Counted from the first letter of the stretch, positions 9,112 to 19,366 are shown. The stretch is DNA of 64,000 nt from Rhodovastum atsumiense (GCF_937425535.1 NZ_OW485601.1:2320501-2384500), one strand, 5' to 3'. Numbers and translations are program-made. The notes: generated from the sequence alone by a model not told the origin.

Positions 9112-11610
9112 ATGCCTGCTGCTGTTCAGGCCCGCCGCGAGGCGGGCCGACTTGCTTCCCCCACGCTGCGTTCCCTGGCTCACCGGCGCCTGGCGGAACT
9201 GGCGGCGGTGGTGCTGGCGCTGGTCGGCGTGGCCCTGCTGCTGGCGCTGGCGAGCTACGACCCGCGGGACCCTTCGTTTAACACCGCGACGGTGCGGGTC
9301 GCGCGCAACATGATGGGCCAGCCCGGCGCGCTGGTGGCTGACCTGCTGCTGCAGGGATTCGGCTTCGCCGGGTTGCTGCCGGGCATCGCCCTGCTGGCCT
9401 GGGCGTGGCGGATCGGCTCGCACCGGGGCCTCGCCAACCTGCCGCTGCGGGTGATCGCGCTGGTGGCGGCGCTGCCGGTGAGCGCGGCCGTGCTGGCGGC
9501 AATCCCCGGCCCGAAGGGCGAGCAGATCACCTGGCCCACCGAGGCCGGGCCCGGCGGCGCCGCCGGGGCGGTGGCGAAAGTGGATGTGCTGGCGGCAGGG
9601 CAGGACCTGCTGGGGGCGGCCGGCCCGGTGCTGGTCTGGACGCTGGCGGCCATCCTCGCCGGCATGCTGGTGGTGCTGGCCCTGGGACTGACCGCGGGGG
9701 AATGGCACGTGGCGCTGGGCATGGCCCGGCGCGCCGGCGGCGCGGCGCGGGCGGGCGGTGGGATGCTGGGCCGGGCGCTCGGCCGGGCCGGATCGGCCTC
9801 GGTCGGCGTGCTGCAGCGGATCAACGGCTCGCGGCCGGAGCGCGAGTCCGAGCCGGAGCCCGTCCCGGTGGCCGAGCCGACGGCCGCGCCGGCGTTCATG
9901 CCGCGGCGGGAGCCGCGCATCACCATGCCCCCTGCCGCGGAATCGGCCCCGCCGGCCGCGCGGGCGCTGACCGGCACCGCGATCCCGCCACCCCCTCCCG
10001 CGGCCGAACCGCCGAAGAAGGTGCCGGTGGTGCCGAAGAAGCCGACCCCGGCCCCGGCGCCACTACGGCAGGAGAGCTTCTCGGTGGAGGCGGGCTGGCG
10101 CTTCCCGCCGCTCGACCTGCTCAAGCCGCCGCCCTCGCGCGCCAACAGCGGCGCGCCCACCGAGGAAGCCCTGCAGGCGAATGCGCGGCTGCTGGAATCG
10201 GTGCTGTCGGATTACGGCGTGCAGGGCCAGATCGTGGAGATCCGGCCCGGCCCGGTGGTGACGCTGTACGAGCTGGAACCGGCCCCGGGCATCCGCAGCG
10301 CCCGCGTGATCGGGCTCGCCGACGACGTGGCCCGCAGCCTCTCCGTCACGGCGGTGCGCATCGCCACCGTCTCCGGGCGCAACGTGATCGGCATCGAGGT
10401 GCCGAACGCGCGGCGGGAGACGGTGTACCTGAGCGAATTGCTGAACACCGAGGCCTGGCAGAAGCATCCGGCGCGGCTCGCGCTGACGCTCGGCAAGGAC
10501 ATCGGCGGCGGGGCGATCATCGCCGACCTCGCGCGCATGCCGCATCTGCTGGTGGCCGGCACCACCGGATCGGGCAAGTCGGTCGGGATCAACGCCATGA
10601 TCATGTCGTTGCTCTACCGGCTGTCGCCCGACCAGTGCCGGCTGATCCTGATCGACCCGAAGATGCTGGAACTGTCCGTCTATGACGGCATCCCGCACCT
10701 GATGGCGCCGGTGGTGACCGAGCCGGCCAAGGCCGTGGTGGCGCTGAAATGGACGGTGCGCGAGATGGAGCGGCGCTACCGCGCCATGAGCCAGCTCGGC
10801 GTGCGCAACATCGGCGGCTACAACGACCGGGTGGCGGAGGCGCAGGCGCGCGGCGAGGTGGTGACGCGCCGGGTGCAGACCGGCTTCGATCCGGAAACCG
10901 GCAAGCCGATCTTCGAGGAAGTTCCGCTCGCGCTGGAGAAGCTGCCGTTCATCGTCGTGGTGATCGACGAGATGGCCGACCTGATGATGGTCGCCGGCAA
11001 GGAAATCGAGGCGGCGGTGCAGCGCCTCGCGCAGATGGCGCGCGCGGCGGGCATCCATGTGATCATGGCGACACAGCGTCCGTCGGTGGACGTGATCACC
11101 GGCACCATCAAGGCCAATTTCCCCACCCGCATCAGCTTCCAGGTGATCAGCAAGTTCGACAGCCGTACCATCCTGGGCGAGCAGGGGGCGGAGCAACTGC
11201 TCGGCCAGGGCGACATGCTCTACATGATCGGCGGCGGGCGCATCACCCGCGTGCACGGTCCCTTCGTCAGCGACCGCGAGGTCGAGGACGTGGTGGCCTT
11301 CCTGCGCGAGCAGGGCGAGCCGCAGTATCTGGAGGAAGTGACCGAGGCCGCCGAGGAAGGCGGCGAGGGGCTCGCCATGTCCGGCATCGCCGGGGCGAGC
11401 GACGGCGAGAAGGGGCTGTTCGACCAGGCCGTGGCGATCGTCTCGCGCGAAGGCAAGGCAAGCACCAGCTTCATCCAGCGCCACCTGCAGATCGGCTACA
11501 ACCGCGCGGCGCGGCTGATCGAGCAGATGGAGAAGGAAGGCATCGTCGGGCCTGCCAATCACGTGGGCAAGCGCGAGGTGCTGGTGCGCAGGACTTCCGA
11601 CGACGACTGA
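9112..11610 (+). CDS. ftsK: DNA translocase FtsK
   Basis: An 832-residue protein. The first 200 residues hold about four membrane helices (for example [20 protein letters not shown]). A proline/alanine-rich linker occupies about 230-340. The motor follows, with Walker [16 protein letters not shown] near 485, Walker [16 protein letters not shown] near 620 and the conserved [19 protein letters not shown]. The C-terminal winged-helix gamma domain [28 protein letters not shown] binds the KOPS/FRS DNA guide motifs. It acts at the division septum, pumping chromosome termini and activating XerCD recombination. The linker is short, as is common in alphaproteobacteria. Confidence 0.95.
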   Translation: MPAAVQARREAGRLASPTLRSLAHRRLAELAAVVLALVGVALLLALASYDPRDPSFNTATVRVARNMMGQPGALVADLLLQGFGFAGLLPGIALLAWAWRIGSHRGLANLPLRVIALVAALPVSAAVLAAIPGPKGEQITWPTEAGPGGAAGAVAKVDVLAAGQDLLGAAGPVLVWTLAAILAGMLVVLALGLTAGEWHVALGMARRAGGAARAGGGMLGRALGRAGSASVGVLQRINGSRPERESEPEPVPVAEPTAAPAFMPRREPRITMPPAAESAPPAARALTGTAIPPPPPAAEPPKKVPVVPKKPTPAPAPLRQESFSVEAGWRFPPLDLLKPPPSRANSGAPTEEALQANARLLESVLSDYGVQGQIVEIRPGPVVTLYELEPAPGIRSARVIGLADDVARSLSVTAVRIATVSGRNVIGIEVPNARRETVYLSELLNTEAWQKHPARLALTLGKDIGGGAIIADLARMPHLLVAGTTGSGKSVGINAMIMSLLYRLSPDQCRLILIDPKMLELSVYDGIPHLMAPVVTEPAKAVVALKWTVREMERRYRAMSQLGVRNIGGYNDRVAEAQARGEVVTRRVQTGFDPETGKPIFEEVPLALEKLPFIVVVIDEMADLMMVAGKEIEAAVQRLAQMARAAGIHVIMATQRPSVDVITGTIKANFPTRISFQVISKFDSRTILGEQGAEQLLGQGDMLYMIGGGRITRVHGPFVSDREVEDVVAFLREQGEPQYLEEVTEAAEEGGEGLAMSGIAGASDGEKGLFDQAVAIVSREGKASTSFIQRHLQIGYNRAARLIEQMEKEGIVGPANHVGKREVLVRRTSDDD

Positions 11611-11633
11611 GCCCAGGCGCTAGGGTGGACGCG

Positions 11634-11680
11634 CGGGAAAGCAAGGGGCAGGGGGCCCCTTGCCCCCGGGTGTCTCGCGA
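11634..11680. repeat. GC hairpin in the ftsK-exporter gap
   Basis: caaggggc (11642-11649) pairs with gccccttg (11655-11662) across a short G-rich loop, with a GGGGGC/GCCCCC extension nearby. It resembles the cggcaggggcc/ggcccctgc block at 24259-24281 and probably belongs to the same class of dispersed intergenic hairpins or serves as the ftsK terminator. Confidence 0.5.
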
Positions 11681-11740
11681 GAAGCGGGCATGACCCTTTG
11701 TGGGTTTCGCCCGTGGCGCCCGCGCTGCCATGGTGGCGGC

Positions 11741-12928
11741 ATGCCGAGCCCCGCCTGGCTGCCCCTGTTGCTCGGGTTCCTGACCGCGGTCGGGCCCGTC
11801 TCCACCGACATGTACCTTCCGGCCTTCCCGGCCATCGAGGCAGCGCTCGGCGGCCATGCCGGCACGGCGCAGGCCACGCTGGCCGCCTGGTTCGCCGGGC
11901 TCGCGGTCGGGCAGGTCACCCAGGGCAGCCTGTCCGACCGGTTCGGGCGGCGCTGGCCGCTGGTCGCCGGCACCGCCATCTACACGCTGGGCACCGCGGG
12001 CTGCGCGCTGGCCCCCGACCTTGCGACGCTGTCGGCCTGCCGGCTGGTCGCGGCCTTCGGCGGCTCGGCCTCGATGGTCATTCCCCGCGCCATCGTGCGC
12101 GACCTGACGGACGGGCACGCGGCGGCCCGGATGATGAGCCGGCTGATGCTCATCATGGGGGCGGCGCCGATCCTGGCCCCCTCGCTGGGCGGGCTGGTAC
12201 TGGCCTTCGCCGGATGGCAGGCAATCTTCTGGATCTGTGCCGCCTACGGGGCGATCTGCTGCGCCCTGGTCGTGGCCTGGCTGCCCGACACGCTGCCGCC
12301 GGAGCGGCGGGTGCGGCTCAACCTCGCCGGGTTGGTCAGCCGCTACGGCGCGATCCTGTACGAGCGCAGCTTCATCACCCATGCCCTCGCCGGCGGGTTC
12401 ACCACCTTCGGCATGTTTGCCTATCTCGGCGGCTCGCCGGCGGTGTTCATTGACATCTACCGACTGTCGCCCTCGGCCTATGGCGCGCTGTTCGGCGCCT
12501 GCGCGGCCGGCTTCATCGCCGCCTCGCAGTTCAACCCGTTCCTGGTGATGCGCTTCGGCCCGGGGCGGGTGCTGCGCGCGGCGGTGCGGACCATGCTGCT
12601 CGCCAACATCGTGCTGCTGGGGATCGCCTGGGCGCGGCCGGCGGATTTCCTGTACGTCATCACCCCGATCTTCGTGACCATGGCCTGCGCCGGCGTGATC
12701 CTGCCGAACGCGACCGTGGGCGCGCTGAGCCGGCATGCGGCGCATGCGGGCAGTGCCTCGGCGCTGATGGGCACGCTGATGTTCGTGCTGGGCGCGGTCA
12801 GCGGATTGCTGGTCGGCCTGGCGAGCGACGGCACGGCGCGACCGATGGCGGCGCTGCTGGCGATCGGCGCGCTGGCGGCGACCCTGGCCGAACTGGGGCG
12901 CGGCGGCGGGGGCCAGGGGATGCGGTGA
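11741..12928 (+). CDS. Bcr/CflA family multidrug efflux MFS transporter
   Basis: A 395-residue, 12-helix major facilitator protein. The hallmark TDMYLPAFPAIEAALG in the first periplasmic turn and the motif A loop GSLSDRFGRRWPL are typical of the Bcr/CflA subfamily of drug:H+ antiporters. [23 protein letters not shown] corresponds to motif C of the family. I prefer ATG 11741 because it gives the usual family length; ATG 11690 would add 17 residues. Bcr/CflA proteins export bicyclomycin, chloramphenicol or other compounds, and the actual substrate is unknown. Confidence 0.9.
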   Translation: MPSPAWLPLLLGFLTAVGPVSTDMYLPAFPAIEAALGGHAGTAQATLAAWFAGLAVGQVTQGSLSDRFGRRWPLVAGTAIYTLGTAGCALAPDLATLSACRLVAAFGGSASMVIPRAIVRDLTDGHAAARMMSRLMLIMGAAPILAPSLGGLVLAFAGWQAIFWICAAYGAICCALVVAWLPDTLPPERRVRLNLAGLVSRYGAILYERSFITHALAGGFTTFGMFAYLGGSPAVFIDIYRLSPSAYGALFGACAAGFIAASQFNPFLVMRFGPGRVLRAAVRTMLLANIVLLGIAWARPADFLYVITPIFVTMACAGVILPNATVGALSRHAAHAGSASALMGTLMFVLGAVSGLLVGLASDGTARPMAALLAIGALAATLAELGRGGGGQGMR

Positions 12929-13044
12929 GGACGCGCAATGCGCCCAATCCTGCCTTCTTTCCATGGCATTCCCGTTGCATCGACCTGTTCGCGCATAAAG
13001 GGCGGCGTCTGCCACCGCCGCATCACACGAGGACATCTGCTTCC

Positions 13045-13788
13045 ATGAGCCTGATCGTCGGCATCCCCGCCTGCTGCAAGGAAATCAGCGGGTCCATCCA
13101 GCACGCGACGCCCTCGCGCTACGGGGCGGCGCTGGTGGGAGGGGCGGGGGCGCATCCGGTACTGTTGCCGCCCGTGGGGGAAGGCCTGGTCACGGTGCTC
13201 GACCGGCTGGATGGGCTGCTGCTCTCGGGCAGCCCGAGCAACGTGGAGCCGCGGCTTTACGGCGTGTCCCACTCGCTGACCCCGGACCGGCACGATCCGC
13301 AGCGCGACGCCACCACCCTGCCGCTGATCCGCGCGGCGCTGGCGCGGGGGCTGCCGGTGCTGGCGATCTGCCGCGGCATCCAGGAACTCAACGTGGCGCT
13401 CGGCGGCACGCTGCACCAGCAGGTGCAGGACCTGCCCGGCCGGATGGATCACCGCGGCGGCCCCGGCACGCCGGAGCAGCGCTACCGGCCGAAGCACAAG
13501 GTGCTGCTGTCAGGGCAGTTGGCCCTGATGCTGGGCAAGACCGAGACCATGGTGAATTCGCTGCACGAGCAGGCGCTCGACCGTCCGGGCGAGGGCGTGG
13601 CGGTGGAAGCGCTCGCCGAGGACGGCACCATCGAGGCGGTGCGCGTGACCGGCGTGCCGGGCTGGGCCTATGGCCTGCAGTGGCATCCCGAATGGCAGTT
13701 CGCGGAGAACGAGGACAGTCTCGCGATCTTCCGCGCCTTCGGCGAGGCCTGCCGCGCCTATGCGGCCGGCTGGCGCAAGGCGGCGTAG
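13045..13788 (+). CDS. Gamma-glutamyl-gamma-aminobutyrate hydrolase family protein (class I glutamine amidotransferase fold)
   Basis: A 247-residue class I amidotransferase-like hydrolase. The nucleophile elbow is LAICRGIQELN with Cys109. The catalytic His lies in YGLQWHPEWQ near residue 218, followed by acidic residues. The segment LLLSGSPSNVEPRLYG is the oxyanion region typical of PuuD relatives. PuuD splits gamma-glutamyl-GABA in putrescine degradation. No other putrescine genes are nearby, so the natural substrate is open. A CGAGGAC motif lies upstream of ATG 13045. Confidence 0.88.
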   Translation: MSLIVGIPACCKEISGSIQHATPSRYGAALVGGAGAHPVLLPPVGEGLVTVLDRLDGLLLSGSPSNVEPRLYGVSHSLTPDRHDPQRDATTLPLIRAALARGLPVLAICRGIQELNVALGGTLHQQVQDLPGRMDHRGGPGTPEQRYRPKHKVLLSGQLALMLGKTETMVNSLHEQALDRPGEGVAVEALAEDGTIEAVRVTGVPGWAYGLQWHPEWQFAENEDSLAIFRAFGEACRAYAAGWRKAA

Positions 13789-13805
13789 GCCGCGGGGCGG
13801 GTCGC

Positions 13806-14159
13806 TCAGCCGGCTTCGACGTTGACGATGCGGAAGACGAGGCCGGCGGCATCCGGCCCGCGCAACGTCACCAGCTCGCCGGGGCGGAACACCCGCCCGT
13901 CCAGGGTCCAGAGCGGCGCGTCATCGCCGCCCCTGGTGCTGCGCAAGGCCCAGCCGCTCTCGACCTGGACCAGTTCGGTGGCCCGCTCGGTACCGTCGGG
14001 CAGCACCCGCAGCGCCGGCCAGGGCAGCGGGTCGGCGAGATAGGCCTGCACGTCGATCTGTCCCTGCGGGGTGAGGCAGGCGCGCAGCTCGATGCGGTCT
14101 GCCAGGTCCCCTTCCGGCCGGTCCGGCGCATAGGCCAGCAGCATCGTCACCTTTGCCAC
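13806..14159 (-). CDS. Conserved hypothetical protein
   Basis: A 117-residue soluble protein that I do not recognise as a named family. It begins MAKVTMLLAYAPDRPEGD and ends with GPDAAGLVFRIVNVEAG. It is rich in short beta-strand-like segments (LVQVESGWALRS, PLWTLDGRVFRPGELVTL) and has no signal peptide or membrane helix. It lies 61 bases downstream of kup on the same strand and may be co-transcribed with it. Codon use matches the neighbours, supporting a real gene. Confidence 0.6.
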   Translation of the reverse strand: MAKVTMLLAYAPDRPEGDLADRIELRACLTPQGQIDVQAYLADPLPWPALRVLPDGTERATELVQVESGWALRSTRGGDDAPLWTLDGRVFRPGELVTLRGPDAAGLVFRIVNVEAG

Positions 14160-14220
14160 GCGATGGCCTCCCTCCTGCTCGGGGCGTTCCCGTTCTTCAT
14201 GGACTGCGGCGGCGTGGCCG

Positions 14221-16113
14221 TCATATTGCTACGCGCACGCCCAGTTCCACCACGCGATCGCTGGGGATGCGGAAGAATTCGGTGGCCGAGACGGCATTGC
14301 GGGCCATCAGCAGGAACAGCCACAGCCGCCACAGCGACATCTTCGGCGTCGTGGCCGACACGATCGTCTCGCGGCCGAGGAAGTAGCTCGCCTGCATCGG
14401 GTCGAACTCGACGCCCTTGGCGCGCAGCTCGGCCAGGTCGCGGGGGATGTTGGGGCTTTCCATGAAGCCGTAGCGGATCACCACGCGGTGGATGCCGGGC
14501 GCGAGCTGCTCGACGCCGGTGCGCTCGGCCTGCCGGATTTCCGGGATGTCCTCGTTGTGGACGGTCACGAACAGCACCCGCTCGTGCAGTACCTTGTTGT
14601 GCTTGAGGTTGTGCAGCAGCGCATTGGGCACGTAGTCGGGGTTGCCGGTGAGGAAGATGGCGATCCCGGGGACGCGGATGGTGCGCGATTGCGGCAGGCG
14701 GGCCAGGAAGCTCGCCAGCGGCAGGCTGTCCTGCTTCCAGCGCGAGAGCAGCAGGTCGCGGCCGCGCTTCCACGAGGTCATGATCGCGACCAGCGCGCCA
14801 CCGAGCACCAGCGGCACCCAGCCGCCTTCCGGCACCTTCAACACGTTGGAGGCGAAGAAGGCGAAATCGATCAGGAAAAACAGGCCGAACACGCCGACCG
14901 CGAGCGGGCGGGACCAGCCGTACTGGCGACGGAACACCACCATGGCCAGCACGCAAGTACAAGTGAAGGTGCCGGTCACCGCGATGCCGTAGGCGGCGGC
15001 GAGTGAATCGCTGGTGCGGAAGGTGACCACCAGGATCAGCACCCCCAGCAGCAGGGCGAAATTCACCTGCGGCAGGTAGATCTGGCCTTCCTCGGTGGCG
15101 CTGGTGTGGCTGACGGCCATGCGCGGCAGGAAGCCAAGCTGGGTGCATTGGCGGGCGATCGAATAGGCGCCGGAGATCATCGCCTGGCTGGCGATGACGG
15201 TGGCGGCGGTGGCCAGGATCACCATCGGCAGGCGCAGCCAGTCCGGGCCGAGCTTGAAGAACGGATTGTCCACCGCGGTCGGGTCGCTCAGCACCAGCGC
15301 GCCCTGGCCGAAATAATTCAGCACGAGGCAGGGCAGCACGTAGAACAGCCAGGCCAGGCGGATCGGTCGGCGGCCGAAATGGCCCATGTCGGCGTACAGC
15401 GCCTCGGCCCCGGTGACCGTCAGCACGATCGCGCCCAGCGCCACGAAGGCGGTCCAGCGGTAATGCACGACCAGCTCGAAGGCGTAGAACGGGTTGACCG
15501 ACTGCAGCACATAGGGATGGCCAACCAGTTCGATCACGCCGAGCACGCCGAGCGTGCCGAACCAGACCGCCATGATCGGGCCGAACACCCGGCCCATGGT
15601 CTCGGTGCCGTGGGATTGCACCAGGAACAGCAACAGGATCACCACGGCCGAGCCGGGCAGCACGAATTCCTTCAGCTCGGGGGAGACGACCTCCAGGCCC
15701 TCCACGGCCGAGAGCACCGAGATGGCGGGGGTGATGGTGCCGTCACCGAAGAACAGGCAGGCCCCGGAAATGCCGACCAGTGCCACCACCCGGTGCATGC
15801 GGCTGCCCTGGGAGACGCGCAGCGCCAGCGCCATCAGGGCGAGGATGCCGCCTTCCCCGCGGTTGTCCGCCCGCATGATCAGGATCACGTACTTGATGGT
15901 GACCACCAGCACCAGCGACCAGAACATGAGCGAGAGGATGCCCATGACTTCCCAGGTGGTCATGCCGTCGCCCTTGAAGACCTCAAGGCTGGCCTTGAAG
16001 GCGTAGAGCGGGCTGGTGCCGATGTCGCCGTAGACGACGCCGAGCACGCCGAGCAGCAGCCCGAGCCTGACCCCGGGACGCGCGCCGGCGGCTTCGATTG
16101 CCGCGACGTTCAT
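14221..16113 (-). CDS. kup: Low-affinity potassium transport system protein Kup
   Basis: A 630-residue KUP/HAK/KT potassium uptake protein. Residues 20-35 read [22 protein letters not shown], given here in part as the diagnostic [15 protein letters not shown]. Further on are [37 protein letters not shown] and [15 protein letters not shown]. About twelve membrane helices are followed by a cytoplasmic domain containing [10 protein letters not shown]-like sequence and [11 protein letters not shown]. Kup takes up K+ with protons and matters at low pH or under osmotic stress. Length and motifs are complete. Confidence 0.95.
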   Translation of the reverse strand: MNVAAIEAAGARPGVRLGLLLGVLGVVYGDIGTSPLYAFKASLEVFKGDGMTTWEVMGILSLMFWSLVLVVTIKYVILIMRADNRGEGGILALMALALRVSQGSRMHRVVALVGISGACLFFGDGTITPAISVLSAVEGLEVVSPELKEFVLPGSAVVILLLFLVQSHGTETMGRVFGPIMAVWFGTLGVLGVIELVGHPYVLQSVNPFYAFELVVHYRWTAFVALGAIVLTVTGAEALYADMGHFGRRPIRLAWLFYVLPCLVLNYFGQGALVLSDPTAVDNPFFKLGPDWLRLPMVILATAATVIASQAMISGAYSIARQCTQLGFLPRMAVSHTSATEEGQIYLPQVNFALLLGVLILVVTFRTSDSLAAAYGIAVTGTFTCTCVLAMVVFRRQYGWSRPLAVGVFGLFFLIDFAFFASNVLKVPEGGWVPLVLGGALVAIMTSWKRGRDLLLSRWKQDSLPLASFLARLPQSRTIRVPGIAIFLTGNPDYVPNALLHNLKHNKVLHERVLFVTVHNEDIPEIRQAERTGVEQLAPGIHRVVIRYGFMESPNIPRDLAELRAKGVEFDPMQASYFLGRETIVSATTPKMSLWRLWLFLLMARNAVSATEFFRIPSDRVVELGVRVAI

Positions 16114-16338
16114 CGACCTGCGCCGTTCCCGACAGCTTCGGCATCATCCTGTCGGCCGGCGACGGCTCGGTTCATCTGCGACCCCCTGGAACCGGGGGAA
16201 CTGCAGATCCTCCCGGAGTGTGTGCGCGGACGGATACGCGGGCCTCCTGACCGGTGCAAGCATACCGCCGCCAGCGTCGCCGGGGGAACCCGGCCCGGCC
16301 GGGGGTCGCGGGCTTGTGGAGGGCGGGGGAGGGCTGGT

Positions 16339-17031
16339 TCAGCCGCGGGCGCCGAAAATGGCGCTGCCGACGCGCACATGCGTGGCGCCCTGGGCGATGG
16401 CGGTCTCGTAGTCCGCCGACATGCCCATCGACACCACCCCCAGCCCGTGCCGCGCCGCGCGGTCGGCCAGCCAGGCGAAATGCGGCGCCGGATCCCCCTC
16501 GAGCGGCGGGATGCACATCAGGCCGAGCAAGGCCGTCCCGAAGCGGGCCTTGCACTCTTCTATAAAAGTGTCGGCTTCGGCGCGGGGGATGCCGGATTTC
16601 TGGGCCTCGTCGCCCACGTTCACCTGCACCAGCAGACCGGGGGTGCGGCCCTCGCGGGCGATCGCGTCGGCGATCGCATCGGCGAGGCGCGGACGGTCGA
16701 GCGACTCGATGACATCGGCGACGCGGACCGCCTCGCGCGCCTTGTTGGTCTGCAGGCCGCCGATCAGGTGCAGGCGCAGGCCGGGGTGGCCGGGGCGCAA
16801 GGTGGGGAACTTGGCGGTGGCTTCCTGCACCCGGTTCTCGCCGAAGATATGTTGCCCGGCGGCGAGCGCTGCCTGCACGGCAGAGGCCGGATGGGTCTTG
16901 GAAACGGCGATGAGGGTGACATCCTCGGGCCGCCGGCCGGCGCGGCACGCGGCCGCGGCGATCCGTTCACGCACCTGGGCGAGTCGGGCGGCAAGCTGGG
17001 CGGCGGTATCGGCGGAGGAGAGTTCTGGCAT
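16339..17031 (-). CDS. yggS: YggS family pyridoxal phosphate homeostasis protein
   Basis: A 230-residue PLP-binding TIM-barrel protein. The PLP lysine lies in LIAVSKTHPAS (around residue 45). GENRVQEATAKFP, RLHLIGGLQTNKAREA, VNVGDEAQKSGI, LMCIPPLE and LGVVSMGMSADYETAI with RVGSAIFGAR follow in the usual order. YggS/PLPBP buffers free PLP and affects amino-acid and keto-acid pools. The E. coli IGxLQxNK motif reads IGGLQTNK here. Its ATG at 17031 overlaps the ATG of the divergent ThiE-like gene by two bases. Its own ribosome-binding site is weak. Confidence 0.92.
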   Translation of the reverse strand: MPELSSADTAAQLAARLAQVRERIAAAACRAGRRPEDVTLIAVSKTHPASAVQAALAAGQHIFGENRVQEATAKFPTLRPGHPGLRLHLIGGLQTNKAREAVRVADVIESLDRPRLADAIADAIAREGRTPGLLVQVNVGDEAQKSGIPRAEADTFIEECKARFGTALLGLMCIPPLEGDPAPHFAWLADRAARHGLGVVSMGMSADYETAIAQGATHVRVGSAIFGARG

Positions 17032-17032
17032 G
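17014..17032. promoter_or_regulatory. Divergent overlapping start codons within a CATG palindrome
   Basis: The four bases catg at 17029-17032 contain ATG for both strands: 17030-17032 on plus and 17031-17029 on minus. A strong GGAGGAGAG (17014-17022) sits 7 bases upstream of the plus-strand start and lies within the yggS coding region. Each gene's ribosome-binding region is therefore inside the other gene. Confidence 0.7.
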
Positions 17033-17617
17033 GACAAGAGGCTTGTCGGCTGGGCCCGTGCGGTCAAGTCGCGACAACGCTGGAACGGCCGTGCCAGGGG
17101 CGCGGTGCTGTGGCTGTTCACCGATGCGCGGCGGCTGCCCGACCCGCTGCCGGCGGTGGCTCGCCTGCCACGGGGACTCGCGGGGGTGGTGCTGCGGCAT
17201 GACGAGGCGCCGGAGCGGGCGGCGCTCGGCCGGGCGGTCGCGCGGCTGTGCCGCCGGCGCGGACTGGCGCTCGCCGTGGCGGGGGACTGGCGGCTGGCGG
17301 CGGCGCTGCGCGCGGGGCTGCACCTGCGTGGCGGGCGCCGGCCGGCGGGCGCGCCGCGCTGGATGGAGGCGGTGACCAGTTCGGTGCATGGCGTGGCGGA
17401 GCTGCTGCGGGCGCGGCGGATGGGGGCATTGGCTTTTCTCTCCCCGGTCTTTCCGACCGCGAGCCATCCCGGGGGAGCGGGACTCGGTCCGTGCCGGTGG
17501 GGGCTGGCGGTCCGGCGCAGTGGCGGCGCCGTCGCGGCGCTGGGCGGCATGACCGGCGATTCGGTGCGGCGCCTGCGGGGTTGTGTCGCGGCCGGCGCGA
17601 TTGGTGGTCTGCGCTGA
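17030..17617 (+). CDS. Thiamine-phosphate-synthase-like (ThiE/TenI family) protein
   Basis: A 195-residue protein recognisable as a short ThiE/TenI barrel. It contains LFTDARRLPDPLPAVARLP, AGVVLRHDEAP, LALAVAGDW, HLRGGRRPA, AVTSSVHGVAELLRAR, GALAFLSPVFPTASHPGG and AALGGMTGDSVRRL. In true ThiE the phosphate is held by G-P-I/V-F-x-T-x-T-K and S-x-H. Here the FPT motif continues ASHPGG and SVHG replaces the S-x-H-T/S form, so full thiamine phosphate synthase activity is doubtful. Such short homologues are often annotated as thiamine phosphate synthase in related genomes. GGAGGAGAG supports the ATG at 17030. Confidence 0.75.
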   Translation: MDKRLVGWARAVKSRQRWNGRARGAVLWLFTDARRLPDPLPAVARLPRGLAGVVLRHDEAPERAALGRAVARLCRRRGLALAVAGDWRLAAALRAGLHLRGGRRPAGAPRWMEAVTSSVHGVAELLRARRMGALAFLSPVFPTASHPGGAGLGPCRWGLAVRRSGGAVAALGGMTGDSVRRLRGCVAAGAIGGLR

Positions 17618-17831
17618 TCGCTTGTGGCGGTTGGGACACAGTGTTTCGGAAATGCCATGCCTGCTTCGTTGCGCGGGTTGCGGCTTCCGGAACGGAGCGC
17701 CAATACTCCGCCCAGGTCCGGCTGCCCCTCCCGTGCGGGGATGTCGTCCGTCCGGTGCGGATGGATCTGAAGGGGAAACGGGGCGGGGCCTGCCAAGCCC
17801 GCCGGTTTGTCGGCGACATGTGGAGGATCGA

Positions 17832-19205
17832 ATGCGCAAGCTCCTGCTGGCCAGCGTGGCCATGTTGAGCGGCACGGTGGGTCTGGCGTCTGTCGCCAGT
17901 GCCCAGCTGCAGACCCAGTACCCCTATACGGCGCCGCAAGGCAGCACCCCGGTGGCGACTCCGGGCACCGGCACGGCGATCCAGTCGTTCACCAGCAACC
18001 CGCCGCTGGCGTCGTCGAACGTGACGGTGCGTCTGGCCGGGCGCCTGACCGCGTACTTCGCCGCGGGCTCGGACAGCGGCCGCAACAATTCCAGCGTGAG
18101 CGGCAACAAGCTCTCCGGCTACTCGATGTGGGAATACGCCCGCCTGTATCCCAGCTTCGATGCGGTTGCGGCGAACGGCCTGAAGTTCGGTGCCTTCCTC
18201 GAAATCCGCCAGGACAACGGTGCCGCCGCGACGGCGAGCCCCTCGGGGTCGAACAACAGCCGCGGTGCGCTCTACTTCCGTCGTGAGACCGGCTACTTCG
18301 GCACCGATCAGCTGGGCTTCCTGCGCTTCGGCGCCACCGACCAGCCGACCTCGCTGTTCGTCACCGGCACCTTCGAAAACTTCAACGACGGTGGCTGGAA
18401 CGGCGACGTTCCGAACTTCTTCACCGGCCGCACGATCCCGGGCTGGATTGCGCCGGACGTCGGCGCCCTGTACTCGACCACCAAGGTCGTGTACCTGTCG
18501 CCGAAGTTCTTCGACGTGCTCGATTTCGGCGTGTCGTATGAGCCGGGCACCGGCACCGTCGGTGGCAACTCGAGCGGCCAGTGCCCGGTCGCTGGCACGG
18601 GCTGCGATGCCCTGTCCTCGACGACCTCTGCCACCGAAGCGGCCCGTCGCCGCAACACCCTCGACGCCGTGGCGCGCGTGCGCACCGCGGTTGGTCCGTT
18701 CGGGATCGCCGGCACCGTCGGCACCATCCAGTCCGGCCACGTGCAGTACAACGGCGGCTCGTCGCTCACCGACTATAAGGGCCTGAGCGTCCTCGATGCC
18801 GGTCTGCAGCTGACCTATGGCGGCCTCGCGGTCGGCGGCCACATCGACGCCGGTCAGTTCAACAGCGGCTATGCGCTGTCGCCGAAGGGCGCTGGCAACT
18901 CGTTCGGTTGGTTGGTCGGCGCGTCCTATGCGTTCGGCCCGGCGATCGTCGGTGCGAGCTTCTACCAGTTCCAGAACCCCGGTGCGTGGACCCAGACCAA
19001 CACCTCGGTTGGCCAGACCCGCAACGAAGTCGGCGTGGCGGTTGGCGGCACGCTGACGGTGGCGCCGGGTGCCTACCTGTTCCTGTCCTACCTGTATGGC
19101 CAGCGCCACCAGGCGGGCTTCGACTTCCTGAACAATGCCAACGGCACCACGAACAACAACGTGAAGGCGCAGGGTATCGCGCTCGGCACGCAGCTGCGCT
19201 GGTAA
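17832..19205 (+). CDS. Outer-membrane porin
   Basis: A 457-residue secreted protein. The signal peptide MRKLLLASVAMLSGTVGL continues to a cleavage site after SVASA. The mature part is Gly/Asn/Ser-rich with alternating hydrophobic strands such as VRLAGRLTAYFA, GLKFGAFLEIRQD, FGIAGTVGTIQSGHV and VGVAVGGTLTVAPGAYLFLSYLYG. It ends in a strand finishing with Trp (GIALGTQLRW), as outer-membrane barrels do. This is the general alphaproteobacterial porin type, and passive diffusion of small solutes is the likely role. GGAGGA lies 4 bases before ATG 17832. Codon use is strongly biased to preferred codons, consistent with high expression. Confidence 0.9.
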   Translation: MRKLLLASVAMLSGTVGLASVASAQLQTQYPYTAPQGSTPVATPGTGTAIQSFTSNPPLASSNVTVRLAGRLTAYFAAGSDSGRNNSSVSGNKLSGYSMWEYARLYPSFDAVAANGLKFGAFLEIRQDNGAAATASPSGSNNSRGALYFRRETGYFGTDQLGFLRFGATDQPTSLFVTGTFENFNDGGWNGDVPNFFTGRTIPGWIAPDVGALYSTTKVVYLSPKFFDVLDFGVSYEPGTGTVGGNSSGQCPVAGTGCDALSSTTSATEAARRRNTLDAVARVRTAVGPFGIAGTVGTIQSGHVQYNGGSSLTDYKGLSVLDAGLQLTYGGLAVGGHIDAGQFNSGYALSPKGAGNSFGWLVGASYAFGPAIVGASFYQFQNPGAWTQTNTSVGQTRNEVGVAVGGTLTVAPGAYLFLSYLYGQRHQAGFDFLNNANGTTNNNVKAQGIALGTQLRW

Positions 19206-19250
19206 GCCGGCTTCGGCTGAAGTCTCTGCCGGGTCTCGATCCGGTCGGAA

Positions 19251-19281
19251 GGGCGGTGGTCTCCACCGCCCTTTCTTTTTT
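19251..19281 (+). terminator. Intrinsic terminator of the porin gene
   Basis: gggcggtgg (19251-19259) pairs with ccaccgccc (19263-19271) over a 3-base loop. The stem is followed by tttctttttt (19272-19281). It lies 46 bases after the porin stop and is the strongest terminator on the plus strand in this window. Confidence 0.9.
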
Positions 19282-19366
19282 CCGGCCCGGCAGCCTTTCC
19301 CCCTGACCTTGGCGCGGGGACGGGGGTCCTGTATTGGTGCGCAGTTTCTTCTCACGCAGGCAGTGC

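Noticed and set aside
10063-11562. 499-codon minus-strand frame opposite ftsK
   Set aside because: It is a His/Asp/Leu-rich shadow frame with no motifs.
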